Source: an uncultured Flavobacteriaceae bacterium (lineage in GTDB: Bacteria; Bacteroidota; Bacteroidia; Flavobacteriales; Flavobacteriaceae). From it: a stretch of DNA of 64,000 nt. The notes beneath the pieces are model-generated. The model was not told where the DNA came from and made no database searches. It saw only the letters and a list, made by a program, of their open reading frames with translations. Shown here in pieces: positions 28,074 to 37,867 of the stretch (position 1 is the first letter of the stretch; each line of letters begins with the position of its first letter). The position numbers and the translations under genes are program-made. The DNA lies in NCBI GenBank assembly GCA_938010765.1, contig CALLVX010000055.1, forward strand, positions 1 through 64,000, in the 5' to 3' direction.

Positions 28074-29369
28074 TTAGTCCTTAAACGCGCTGTAGTCTTT
28101 TTGAAACGGCCGAATTATTAAACGTGCCTCCCGATCAAAACGTACGTAATTGTACACCCAGTTTACAAAAACCACCATTCGGTTCCTAAAACCGATCAAG
28201 AAAAACAGGTGTACGAACATCCATACAAACCAGGCAAATACACCTTGGAATTTGAACTTGGGAAGATCTACTACTGCTTTATTTCGACCTACGGTCGCCA
28301 TACTGCCCTTATCCCAATATTTAAATGGTTTCATAGGTTCGTCTTCCAACATGCGTATCAGATTTTCCCCTAACTGTTTGCCTTGTTGAATTGCCGGTTG
28401 CGCCATCATTGGGTGCCCTCTTGGGTGTTCATCGCTTGCTGCACATGCAACATCCCCTACCGCAAAAATACTGGGCCATTCAATTACCTGATTGAATTTG
28501 TTAACACTAATACGTCCTCCCGTCACCGAAGCTTCACCCGCAACCCCTTCGACCAAGGCTCCCCTTACGCCCGCTGCCCAAACTAGGGTAGCTGTTGCAA
28601 AAGCAAGATCGGTCTTAGTGGTAGCAACTTTACCATCATAGCTGGTAACCCGGGTATCTTTCCAAACCTGTACGCCTAATTTTTCTAAAAAGTCCTCTGC
28701 CTTTTGGGAAGCTTTGGGGCTCATTGCCTTTAGAATGCGGTCTCCAGATTGAATCAAGTTTATTTGTGCCCTTCTCGTATCAAGATCCGGATAATCTTTG
28801 GGGAGAATCCCTTTTTTTATCTCTGCCAATGCGCCTGCAAGTTCAACACCAGTAGGACCACCGCCCACAATAACAAAATTCATGAGGGCATCACGCTCGT
28901 GCAAATCATCCGTTAGCAAGGCCTGTTCAAAATTCTCCAAAATCAAACTTCGTAAGTTCAACGATTCTGGTATGGTTTTCATTGCCATACCGTGTTTTTC
29001 AATTTCGGTATTCCCAAAATAGTTCGTCTCAGACCCGGTAGCCAGTACCAGATAGTCGTACGCAAGGGAACCAATATTCGTGTGAACCACCTTTTTGTCG
29101 GCGGCTACCTTGGTAACTTCTGCCAAGCGGAAGAAAAAATTTGGATAATCCTGCAAAACCTTTCGAATGGGATAGGCAATAGAATCTGGTTCCAAACCAC
29201 CTGTCGACACTTGGTACAATAGGGGTTGAAAGGTGTGGTAGTTATGTTTATCAAGCAAGACCACCTGTACTTCTTTATGGCCCAGTTTCTTAGCGAGGGA
29301 AATACCTCCAAAACCACCCCCGACAATAACCACGCGAGGATAACTTGACTTGGGAATATTCATATGCAA
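28074..29369 (-). CDS. Type II NADH dehydrogenase / NAD(P)/FAD-dependent oxidoreductase
   Basis: YPRVVIVGGGFGGISLAKKLGHKEVQVVLLDKHNYHTFQPLLYQVSTGGLEPDSIAYPIR; second GGGPTGVELAGAL. Confidence 0.93.
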   Translation of the reverse strand: MHMNIPKSSYPRVVIVGGGFGGISLAKKLGHKEVQVVLLDKHNYHTFQPLLYQVSTGGLEPDSIAYPIRKVLQDYPNFFFRLAEVTKVAADKKVVHTNIGSLAYDYLVLATGSETNYFGNTEIEKHGMAMKTIPESLNLRSLILENFEQALLTDDLHERDALMNFVIVGGGPTGVELAGALAEIKKGILPKDYPDLDTRRAQINLIQSGDRILKAMSPKASQKAEDFLEKLGVQVWKDTRVTSYDGKVATTKTDLAFATATLVWAAGVRGALVEGVAGEASVTGGRISVNKFNQVIEWPSIFAVGDVACAASDEHPRGHPMMAQPAIQQGKQLGENLIRMLEDEPMKPFKYWDKGSMATVGRNKAVVDLPKFKFQGVFAWFVWMFVHLFFLIGFRNRMVVFVNWVYNYVRFDREARLIIRPFQKDYSAFKD

Positions 29370-29446
29370 CGTTTATGAAACAAAATTAAGCAAAGGGAAT
29401 CATATTAAACAGTATATTTAAATGCTAATTATAATACGCACGGAAA

Positions 29447-30874
29447 ATGAAATCGAAGCTACTTCTCAATTTGTTTATCCTTGTCTTTGCTTTCGCGGCC
29501 AAAGCACAAAATAAGACGGCAGACATTATAGAAGGTCTTGACCAAAAGGCGGCGACCTATGGTGCTATTGCCCAGAGTATTTGGGATTTGGCAGAAATGG
29601 GGTATCAAGAAGAACAGAGCTCCGCACTCCTGCAAAAAACACTGAGCGATGCTGGTTTCACTATTAAAAGCGGGGTAGCGGGTATCCCAACGGCTTTTAC
29701 GGCAGAACACGGAAATGGAACTCCGGTAATTGCTATTATGGGGGAATATGACGCTCTTCCCGGTTTATCGCAAGCGGCAGTGCCTGAAAAAAAATCGGCA
29801 GGAAAGGCAGCGGGGCATGCATGCGGACATCATTTATTCGGAACCGCTTCCACCGCCGCGGCAATCGCCGTCAAAGACTGGTTAAACGCCAATAAAATAA
29901 AGGGTACCATACGGTTTTATGGCACTCCTGCTGAAGAAGGAGGATCTGGTAAAGTATATATGGTACGAGATGGTCTTTTCAATGATGTAGATGTAGCCCT
30001 ACATTGGCATCCTGGGTCACGAAATGCGGCGAGTGCAGGAGCGGCACTTGCCAACAAATCGGCAAAGTTTCGTTTTTATGGGGTTTCTGCCCATGCTGCC
30101 GGATCTCCCGAAAAAGGAAGGTCAGCATTAGACGGGGTCGAGGCCATGAACATGATGGTGAATATGATGCGGGAACATGTTCCTGAAAAGGCTCGAATTC
30201 ATTATGTGATCACAAGTGGGGGAAAAGCACCAAATGTGGTTCCTGACTTTGCCGAAGTATATTACTATGCGCGTCATAATTCCCGAGATGTGGTCATTCA
30301 AATTTTTGACCGTATTGTAAAAGCTGCGGAAGGTGCCGCCCTAGGAACGGGAACGACAATGGACTATGAGATGATCGGTGGCACCCATGAATTATTGCCC
30401 AACCTCACTTTACAAAAACTAATGCACGAGAACCTCACAAAAATCGGAGGGATCGAATATTCGGAAGAGGAGAAAGCCTTTGCCAATAAAATTGCAAAAA
30501 GCCTTGGGCAAGAGAAGGCCGATTTGGCCACGGCGAAAGACATACAACCTTATAAGACCGAAGCTAAGGCCTATGGTTCTACAGATGTAGGCGATGTTAG
30601 TTTTGCAGTACCGACTGTAGGAATGGGTACCGCGACTTGGGTGCCTGGCACTCCTGCCCATAGCTGGCAAGCCGTAGCTGCAGGTGGTACCTCTATTGGC
30701 AAAAAGGGAATGATGGTCGCAGCCAAAACGCTGACCCTCACAGCTATTGAACTGTTTCAGAACAAAGCACTGGTTCAAAATGCCAAGGAAGAATTTCAAG
30801 AACGGCGTGGACCTAATTTCAAGTATATTCCATTATTGGGCGAACGGGCACCAGCGCTAGATTATAGAAAATAA
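29447..30874 (+). CDS. M20 family amidohydrolase/peptidase (AbgB-like), exported
   Basis: Signal peptide; GEYDALPGLSQ; GHACGHHLFGTAS; FYGTPAEEGGSGKVYM. Confidence 0.9.
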   Translation: MKSKLLLNLFILVFAFAAKAQNKTADIIEGLDQKAATYGAIAQSIWDLAEMGYQEEQSSALLQKTLSDAGFTIKSGVAGIPTAFTAEHGNGTPVIAIMGEYDALPGLSQAAVPEKKSAGKAAGHACGHHLFGTASTAAAIAVKDWLNANKIKGTIRFYGTPAEEGGSGKVYMVRDGLFNDVDVALHWHPGSRNAASAGAALANKSAKFRFYGVSAHAAGSPEKGRSALDGVEAMNMMVNMMREHVPEKARIHYVITSGGKAPNVVPDFAEVYYYARHNSRDVVIQIFDRIVKAAEGAALGTGTTMDYEMIGGTHELLPNLTLQKLMHENLTKIGGIEYSEEEKAFANKIAKSLGQEKADLATAKDIQPYKTEAKAYGSTDVGDVSFAVPTVGMGTATWVPGTPAHSWQAVAAGGTSIGKKGMMVAAKTLTLTAIELFQNKALVQNAKEEFQERRGPNFKYIPLLGERAPALDYRK

Positions 30875-30965
30875 TCTATTCTTCGTCTTTACCGTATTCC
30901 CTTTGATAATGAAATTTTCTCAACAAAATTTGGTCTATTCTGCAACACCGTAATTAAATTTATGC

Positions 30966-30981
30966 ATTTGTTGTAACAAAT
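30966..30981. promoter_or_regulatory. Perfect palindrome ATTTGTTGTAACAAAT upstream of the ECF sigma gene
   Basis: ATTTGTT-GT-AACAAAT, 46 nt before the GTG start at 31028; contains the AAC typical of ECF -35 elements. Confidence 0.4.
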
Positions 30982-31027
30982 CTTATAATTCGAATACTAA
31001 CCTAGAAACAACCCACCCAACCGATAC

Positions 31028-31522
31028 GTGAACAAAACACTGGAGCATCAATTTGTGACGGAACTAGAGAACAATCAAAATATTGTTCACAAGGTGTGTT
31101 CGTTGTACACGAATGATAGGGATGCCCATAATGATTTGTTTCAAGAGATTACAATTCAACTATGGAAGGCCTATCCCAAGTTTCGTGGCGATAGTAAATT
31201 CAGTACTTGGATGTACCGTGTTGCTTTGAATACAGCTATTACTCTGTACCGAAAATCAAAAAAACGTGTACAGACGCAAGATTACGAGTCGGTAATTTTT
31301 AAGATAAAAGCCGACGAATACGATGAGACACAGGAACAACAGTTGAAACTGATGTACAAAGCGGTAAAACAATTAGGGGATATCGACAAAGCCTTGGTAT
31401 TTCTCTATTTAGAGGACAAGAACTATAGTGAAATAGCCGAAACATTGGGTATTTCCGAAGTAAACGCCCGTGTAAAAATGAATCGTATCAAAACGAAATT
31501 AAGAACCATACTGAATCCCTAA
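31028..31522 (+). CDS. ECF-type RNA polymerase sigma factor
   Basis: DLFQEITIQLWKAYPKFRGDSKFSTWMYRVALNTAI; C-terminal YSEIAETLGISEVNARVKMNRIKTKLR. GTG start. Confidence 0.9.
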   Translation: MNKTLEHQFVTELENNQNIVHKVCSLYTNDRDAHNDLFQEITIQLWKAYPKFRGDSKFSTWMYRVALNTAITLYRKSKKRVQTQDYESVIFKIKADEYDETQEQQLKLMYKAVKQLGDIDKALVFLYLEDKNYSEIAETLGISEVNARVKMNRIKTKLRTILNP

Positions 31523-31526
31523 GGAT

Positions 31527-32174
31527 ATGATGGACGAACTCGAACTTTTAAAAAAAGACTGGCAAAAGAAGAAGGAGCACCTTCCTCGATTGTCGTACGA
31601 CGAGATTCATAAAATGACCTGGAGGAAATCTTCTTCCATAGTAAAATGGATATTGATCATTAGTATTTTGGAATTTACCCTTCCCCATTTGGTCTATCTT
31701 ATCCCCTCTTCTAAAGAAGTACTGAGCGTGTACAAGGATAATAGCATGTCGCCTTATTTTCTGGCAATGTCTATTTGCTCCTATGCCGTCGCTGTTTATT
31801 TTATCTTTCAGTTTTATAAACGTTATAAGGAAATTTCGGTATTAGACAACTCGAAAAATTTAATGCGCAAAATTATTAAAACACGCATAACAGTAAAAAA
31901 TTACGTTATTTTCTCTTTAACAATGGTATTGGTGATGGTTGTGGTAATTGTAATCGGTATTTATCTAAACAATGATTTCCTAATGAGTATGGATATTGGC
32001 GATAAGACAAAAGACATTTCACCGGAAAAATTAAAATTCACATTAATGGCGGCCGTAGGTATTGTGGGAGTGTTCCTTACCGTTGCAATGGGAGCTATCT
32101 ATTTTTTACTTTATGGCCTATTGCTCCGCAAACTTAAAACGAATTATACTGAATTGAGAAGATTGGAAGTGTAA
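31527..32174 (+). CDS. Membrane protein co-transcribed with ECF sigma, candidate anti-sigma factor
   Basis: 215 aa, four putative TM helices, starts 5 nt after the sigma stop codon. Confidence 0.6.
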   Translation: MMDELELLKKDWQKKKEHLPRLSYDEIHKMTWRKSSSIVKWILIISILEFTLPHLVYLIPSSKEVLSVYKDNSMSPYFLAMSICSYAVAVYFIFQFYKRYKEISVLDNSKNLMRKIIKTRITVKNYVIFSLTMVLVMVVVIVIGIYLNNDFLMSMDIGDKTKDISPEKLKFTLMAAVGIVGVFLTVAMGAIYFLLYGLLLRKLKTNYTELRRLEV

Positions 32175-32181
32175 TCGCCCT

Positions 32182-32991
32182 CTAGCTTTTTTGACGCCAT
32201 TTGCGCATTTTGTTCTCTTCCTCGAACACCAATAGTTCTTTCTGAGAAATTACCTTTAAAAAGGAGGGATGTTGTTCAATGGCATATTCTAGTTTCTCAA
32301 TAATCGATTCTGTGGATTCATTCTCATAGTCGATTTCTAAAGGCTCTTTTATTACCATAGATTGTAGAATACCCTTTTTCTTGATCCGCAAGCCCTTTTT
32401 ATCGAACGACCTTCTAAAACCATCAATAACCACAGGCACCACTACAGGTTTGTATTTCTTAATAATATGGGCAGTTCCTTTGCGCAAGGGTTTCCAGGGA
32501 GTCGTTGTGCCTTGTGGAAAGGTAATGACCCACCCATCCTTCAAAGCCAAGCCTATATTTGAAATATCGCTCATTTTCACCTGCCGGTTTACATCTTTCC
32601 CTTCAGCACGCCAGGTACGTTGTACGCTAATTGATCCTGCGTAGGCCAAAATCTTGGTGAGCAGACTCTTTTTCATAGTCTCGGCCGCTGCCACATAATA
32701 TAGGTTCAACTTTGGGTGCCAGAGGTATCCCAGGTTTCGAATCGAATCATCCCTACCTTTCAGACTGGCATTGAAAACATGAAACATGGCCACCACATCG
32801 GCAAAATATGTTTGATGGTTACTTACAAAGAGTACATTGGTATCGGGAAGATTGCGAATCACCTCAGAGCCTTCGATCTCTAACTTATTGAAGCGTTTGT
32901 AGCGAGCATGGGTAGCCAATCCTAAGACCCGAATAAGCAGCTTCTTTAAAAACAATACATGCCCAAAAGGGTTTTCTTTAAATAATCCCAT
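32182..32991 (-). CDS. Lysophospholipid acyltransferase family protein (PlsC-like)
   Basis: NVLFVSNHQTYFADVVAMFHVFN (NHxxxxD) and FPQGTTTPWKPLRKGTAHI. Confidence 0.85.
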   Translation of the reverse strand: MGLFKENPFGHVLFLKKLLIRVLGLATHARYKRFNKLEIEGSEVIRNLPDTNVLFVSNHQTYFADVVAMFHVFNASLKGRDDSIRNLGYLWHPKLNLYYVAAAETMKKSLLTKILAYAGSISVQRTWRAEGKDVNRQVKMSDISNIGLALKDGWVITFPQGTTTPWKPLRKGTAHIIKKYKPVVVPVVIDGFRRSFDKKGLRIKKKGILQSMVIKEPLEIDYENESTESIIEKLEYAIEQHPSFLKVISQKELLVFEEENKMRKWRQKS

Positions 32992-33113
32992 AGGATGCTA
33001 ATGTACAAAATGAGGTATAACAATTGACATGATGAGTCTTGAAATATTGTTTAGAAGTTCAAAGCGAGGTGAAATACTCAAAAAAAGTAATGCAAAGTAG
33101 CTGTGAAAAATTT

Positions 33114-33755
33114 TTATAGCACTTGTTTCAATAAATCCTTTAATTCACTCAACATCATTGCAGTGGCACCCCAAACGGTATGCCCGTTCAACTTGAATGC
33201 CGGTACCGCCACATTTTCAGCATAGGAGGTAGTAAGATGTTGGGTAAACAGATTCGCATCGCTCATAAAAGCAATCAGTGGTACCTTTATCAAGGCTTCG
33301 ACCTCACTTTCTTGTGGTACAAAAGAAACTGCTTTATTACAGAAACCGACAAATGGTTGTACTTCAAAATTACTGGGAGGTATATACACTTCTGTCAAAG
33401 CACGTATGACCGTAATAGCATCTGCCGGCACCCCCACTTCTTCATGTGTTTCCCTTAGGGCGGTGGCCAACAAATCAACATCTTCGGGTTCAACTTTTCC
33501 TCCTGGAAAAGCGATTTGATTGCTATGCACCCCTTTATAAGTCTTACGAAGAATCAACAACAGATGGGTAATCTGTTCTGCATCGGGATAAAAAAGTGCC
33601 ATTACTCCCGCTTTTTTCGGGTCCTTTTTTTTTAGTCGAATAGCTTCTAGCTCTTTTAATCGAAACGCGGGCGCCATTTTATAGTGCGACGCTTCGCCCA
33701 AAAGCGGTAGATCTTTTACTTTTGAAACTCGTTCTGTAAATAATTGAAAATTCAT
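33114..33755 (-). CDS. NUDIX hydrolase, CoA pyrophosphatase-like
   Basis: IAFPGGKVEPEDVDLLATALRETHEEVGV Nudix box; start at MNFQLFTERV preferred over ORF-track start 33815. Confidence 0.88.
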   Translation of the reverse strand: MNFQLFTERVSKVKDLPLLGEASHYKMAPAFRLKELEAIRLKKKDPKKAGVMALFYPDAEQITHLLLILRKTYKGVHSNQIAFPGGKVEPEDVDLLATALRETHEEVGVPADAITVIRALTEVYIPPSNFEVQPFVGFCNKAVSFVPQESEVEALIKVPLIAFMSDANLFTQHLTTSYAENVAVPAFKLNGHTVWGATAMMLSELKDLLKQVL

Positions 33756-34455
33756 GTTGTTGAAAAAAATCGCTCTTGCTGCAATATTACTATTATTTTT
33801 TGGGGTCGGATGCAAAGACGAGCCGCAAAAAAAAACACCGCCGATAAAAAAAGAAGCACCTCAAAATGACTCCTTGAAGGTGGAAGTAGTCGAAGAGGAA
33901 CCTTTTAAGCTAGACGAAGAAAATGCCATCGAATTTTTCTTTGACTATCAAAAGGGACTTACTCAAAATAAAATAAAGATAACTACGAGCTTAGGGGATT
34001 TTACAGTGCAACTATATGATAATGTACCCTATCACAAGGCCAATTTCATTTTTTTGGCTCGGGAAGGGTATTTTAATGATACCCAATTCCATAGAGTCGT
34101 AGAGAACTTTATTATTCAGGGAGGAAATTCAGACGATTTGGAAACTTCTAAAAAAAGAGGCGACATAGGTCGTTACTTATTACCACCAGACACCCGAAAA
34201 GGATACAAACACCATCGAGGTACGCTTTCGATGCCTAGTAGTGAAATCAACAACCCTCATATGCTCGCCTCCCCATATGAATTTTTTATTGTAGTCACCA
34301 AACCAGGTTCCTATCACTTAGATGGCGACTACACTCCTTTTGGCAAGGTAATCGATGGGATGGATATCGTAGATAAAATAAACCAACAGCCAGTAGGGAA
34401 AGGCGATTGGCCTTCCCAGAATATTTATATTAAGAAAATGGAGGTGCTTGATTAA
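33754..34455 (+). CDS. Cyclophilin-type peptidylprolyl isomerase lipoprotein
   Basis: Lipobox LLLFFGVGCKD; ITTSLGDFTVQLYDNVPYHKANFIFLAREGYFNDTQFHRVVENFIIQGG. Confidence 0.9.
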   Translation: MLLKKIALAAILLLFFGVGCKDEPQKKTPPIKKEAPQNDSLKVEVVEEEPFKLDEENAIEFFFDYQKGLTQNKIKITTSLGDFTVQLYDNVPYHKANFIFLAREGYFNDTQFHRVVENFIIQGGNSDDLETSKKRGDIGRYLLPPDTRKGYKHHRGTLSMPSSEINNPHMLASPYEFFIVVTKPGSYHLDGDYTPFGKVIDGMDIVDKINQQPVGKGDWPSQNIYIKKMEVLD

Positions 34456-34663
34456 GGTTAGAGTTTAGAGGAAAAAACCAAATACAAATGTCAAATTCAA
34501 CTGCACTAGAAGCGCAGATTAAAGTGTCAAGTTCAAATACAAAAGTCAAACTCAAATACAAAATCTAACTACTGAATACTTAATGCTTATTACTACTTAC
34601 CGTTTAGTGTATAGGGTTTACCGTTAAATATGGTCAACCTATTCAGGGACGTACATTCACTGC

Positions 34664-35272
34664 TTACCTTCCTCTATAGATATTCGGTAACGAAATATGA
34701 AATCGGACCGCTAACAAGCGAATAATAATGATTACCACAATCGCTGCCAAATAGGCATAAGCAGGATCGATTGGTGCTAGATTGAACAGGAAATAACAAC
34801 TACCACCCACGATACAAGCGGTCGCGTAAATTTCCTTTCGAAAAATAACCGGAATCTCGTTGCAGAGTATATCTCTAATAACGCCCCCGAAACTAGCAGT
34901 AATGGTTCCCAATGCAACACACATCATTGGAGATAAATCGGCCGCCAGTCCTTTTTCGATACCCACCATCGTATAAAGACCTATACCGATTGTATCAAAC
35001 AAGAACAAAGAGGTGCGCAAGTATTTTAACTGATTAATGAAGATGATTGCCAACAATACCGTTCCAAGAATGGTAAATAGGTACACGGGTCGTGTAAGCC
35101 AAACAACCGGGGTCGCACCGATTAAAATATCCCGCAAAGTACCACCACCCACAGCGGTTACAAAAGCAATAATAAATACCCCGAACAAATCGAGTTTTTT
35201 TTCCATAGCGACCACAACTCCCGAGATAGCAAATGCGATGGTCCCTAAAATATCAATAGCGAAATAGAACAT
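34664..35272 (-). CDS. Trimeric intracellular cation channel (TRIC/UPF0126) family protein
   Basis: LFGVFIIAFVTAVGGGTLRDILIGATPVVWL and GTITASFGGVIRDILCNEIPVI duplicated motifs. Confidence 0.9.
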   Translation of the reverse strand: MFYFAIDILGTIAFAISGVVVAMEKKLDLFGVFIIAFVTAVGGGTLRDILIGATPVVWLTRPVYLFTILGTVLLAIIFINQLKYLRTSLFLFDTIGIGLYTMVGIEKGLAADLSPMMCVALGTITASFGGVIRDILCNEIPVIFRKEIYATACIVGGSCYFLFNLAPIDPAYAYLAAIVVIIIIRLLAVRFHISLPNIYRGR

Positions 35273-35274
35273 AG

Positions 35275-35991
35275 CTAAAGCTGTTGGGTATAGAAATTAT
35301 AATCCTTGATAATCAAATCAACAAAATCTACCGGTTTCATATCGGTCGTAATTTGGGTTACTTTCTTGATCCGCTCGCTAAGCGAAATGATTACCTGATG
35401 ATTCCCGTTACGTTTAGCGTTATCATATAATTCTTTGATGGTCTGCATTTCGGGGTCCTTGAAAACAGTTACCTGCGGATAGGTTGCCCGATAGTCGGTT
35501 GGAAGGTCGCGTAACAAGGTGTCCTGTAGGCTCACCCGTTTCTTTTCACTAATGACCGTGGTACCTGCGGCCATATCACCGATACGCTGCCCATTGCCAC
35601 GAATTAAAATGGTAAGTACGGCGAGGCCGCCCAAAGAAAGCGTAACATCTACGATACGCAGTACCCAACGTATAAAGTAACTTGAAAAATTAGGCTTGGA
35701 ACCGTCCATTTTTACCACTCTAATATTCATAAGACTCTTCCCGATGGTTTTACCGTTCATAAACGTTTCCAATAGCAGATAATACAAAAAGGAAGGCAGA
35801 TTTAAGAGTAAATAAAGCGCCCATTCATCTTCTGGATCCACATTCATCGACACTAAAAGAACAATAATCAATATCGCATAAACAATGATTACGAAACTAT
35901 CAATGATATAGGCCAGCATACGATCTCCCAGATGTGCAGTATTCTGATTGATGCTTATATTTTGAGCTGTTTCTATTTGAAATTGTTCCAT
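35275..35991 (-). CDS. RDD family membrane protein
   Basis: LGDRMLAYIIDSFVIIVYAILI; MNGKTIGKSLMNIRVVKMDG; start MEQFQIETAQN preferred over ORF-track start 36150. Confidence 0.85.
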   Translation of the reverse strand: MEQFQIETAQNISINQNTAHLGDRMLAYIIDSFVIIVYAILIIVLLVSMNVDPEDEWALYLLLNLPSFLYYLLLETFMNGKTIGKSLMNIRVVKMDGSKPNFSSYFIRWVLRIVDVTLSLGGLAVLTILIRGNGQRIGDMAAGTTVISEKKRVSLQDTLLRDLPTDYRATYPQVTVFKDPEMQTIKELYDNAKRNGNHQVIISLSERIKKVTQITTDMKPVDFVDLIIKDYNFYTQQL

Positions 35992-36024
35992 AGTTTTGTT
36001 TCTTTGGTATAAACCAAACGTGAA

Positions 36025-36984
36025 ATGCGCGAAGCCGCCTTCGTCAAGCAAAATAAAGACAAATGGGCCACATTTGAAAGTGCACTCTCGAACAAAACGA
36101 AGATAGCACCCGATGTATTGTCTGACCTTTATATCGAAATTACCGATCACCTTAGCTACGCTAAAACCTTTTATCCCAAGAGTAATACCGAATTTTACTT
36201 AAATGGCCTTGCCTCTCAGGCGCATCAAAAGATATATAAGACAAAAAAAGAATCGAAGAACAGAATTATAAGTTTTTGGAAAACCGAATTTCCAAAGATG
36301 TTCTATTACCATCAGCGCAGCTTGTTGATCGCATTTTTAGTGTTTGCCTTTTTTACAACGGTCGGTGCTTTTTCTGCTGCCAGCGAAGGTGATTTTGTAC
36401 GTTCGATCTTAGGAGATCGTTACGTAAACATGACCTTGGAAAATATCGAAAACAACGACCCTATGGCCGTATACAAGAAAATGGGAGAATTTAATATGTC
36501 GCTCGGTATTACCATCAACAATATACGAGTAGCGATAATGGCCTTTGCCCTGGGCATTCTTTTTGGAATAGGCACCTTGTATATTATAATGCAAAATGCA
36601 ATTATGCTAGGTAGTTTCCAATACTTTTTTTACGAAAAAGGACTGTTATGGGAATCGGCGCGAACCATTTGGATTCATGGTACTATTGAAATTGCGGTGA
36701 TTATCATTGCAGGTTGCGCCGGTCTGGTACTGGCGAATGGAATGCTTTTCCCGGGCACTTATTCTAGAATGGAATCTTTTCGAAGAGGTGTTATCAACGG
36801 TTTAAAGATTATGTTGAGTACCGTTCCCTTTTTTATCATTGCCGGTTTTTTGGAAGGCTATGTGACCCGGCATACCGAAATGCCAGATTGGCTTGCTATT
36901 TTAATTATATCGAGTTCCCTGGCATTGATCCTTTTTTATTACGTACTATATCCACGCCAATTGCATAAAAAAACCACCATATGA
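36025..36984 (+). CDS. Stage II sporulation protein M (SpoIIM)-like membrane protein
   Basis: FVKQNKDKWATFE...; NNIRVAIMAFALGILFGIGTLYIIMQNAIMLGSFQYFFYEKGL; IWIHGTIEIAVIIIAGCAGL. Confidence 0.85.
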   Translation: MREAAFVKQNKDKWATFESALSNKTKIAPDVLSDLYIEITDHLSYAKTFYPKSNTEFYLNGLASQAHQKIYKTKKESKNRIISFWKTEFPKMFYYHQRSLLIAFLVFAFFTTVGAFSAASEGDFVRSILGDRYVNMTLENIENNDPMAVYKKMGEFNMSLGITINNIRVAIMAFALGILFGIGTLYIIMQNAIMLGSFQYFFYEKGLLWESARTIWIHGTIEIAVIIIAGCAGLVLANGMLFPGTYSRMESFRRGVINGLKIMLSTVPFFIIAGFLEGYVTRHTEMPDWLAILIISSSLALILFYYVLYPRQLHKKTTI

Positions 36985-37865
36985 TCAAAGAAGAATACAT
37001 CGAATTTCAAAAACAACGCGAACTTGGGGATATCGTCTCGGACACCTTCGCTTTTATGCGAAACCAGTTCAAACCATTTTTTAGCGTATTTTTTAAAATT
37101 GTAGGGCCTTTTCTTTTGGTCATGTTAATCTCTCAGGGGCTCTATTTGTATTACGTCGGAGATCAAAATAATCTGATCATCAACCTAGATGGCAATTCGG
37201 CAAATACATTGTTGATTTTAGGGGTAGCACTCTTCTACTTCTGCGCACTCTTAACCGTATATGCCGTTTCCCAATCTACGGTGTTGCATTATATAAAATC
37301 GTATAGCAATGGGAAGGGGCAAATAAATTTTGAGACCATTCGCAGCGAGGTATACACTTCCTTTTGGCCCTTCATTGGAATGATTTTCTTAGTCGCCATT
37401 TGTTTGATTATTGGTATCATGATATGCTGCTTGCCAGGAATTTACCTATGGGTGCCCTTATCTCTTGCGTTTAGCATTATGGTATATCAGAAAAAAGGGG
37501 TCGGGGAGGCATTTAATGACAGTTTTAGCCTTGTAAAAGAACATTGGTGGATGACCTTTGCTACCCTATTGGTCATGTTTATCATTGTATTCGTGGCAAG
37601 TTTGGCCTTTTCAATACCCATTGTAATCTATACCTGGGCTAAAATGGGAATTTTAAGTGGGGAACTCGACGCGGAAAGTATGACCACGCTGACGAAAGAC
37701 CCCGTACATATTATTTTAAATATGATCGGGAGTATCGCACAATTTATGTTGAACATCATCTCGTTGGTCGCGGGCGTTCTAATTTATTTCAATTTGAACG
37801 AGAAGAAAAATTTCACAGGTACTTTTGAACGTATTCAGAATTTAGGTAATACCCCTGAAAACTAA
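36981..37865 (+). CDS. Multi-pass membrane protein of the MoxR-associated cluster
   Basis: ATGA overlap with the SpoIIM-like gene; several TM segments. Confidence 0.65.
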   Translation: MIKEEYIEFQKQRELGDIVSDTFAFMRNQFKPFFSVFFKIVGPFLLVMLISQGLYLYYVGDQNNLIINLDGNSANTLLILGVALFYFCALLTVYAVSQSTVLHYIKSYSNGKGQINFETIRSEVYTSFWPFIGMIFLVAICLIIGIMICCLPGIYLWVPLSLAFSIMVYQKKGVGEAFNDSFSLVKEHWWMTFATLLVMFIIVFVASLAFSIPIVIYTWAKMGILSGELDAESMTTLTKDPVHIILNMIGSIAQFMLNIISLVAGVLIYFNLNEKKNFTGTFERIQNLGNTPEN

Positions 37866-37867
37866 AC

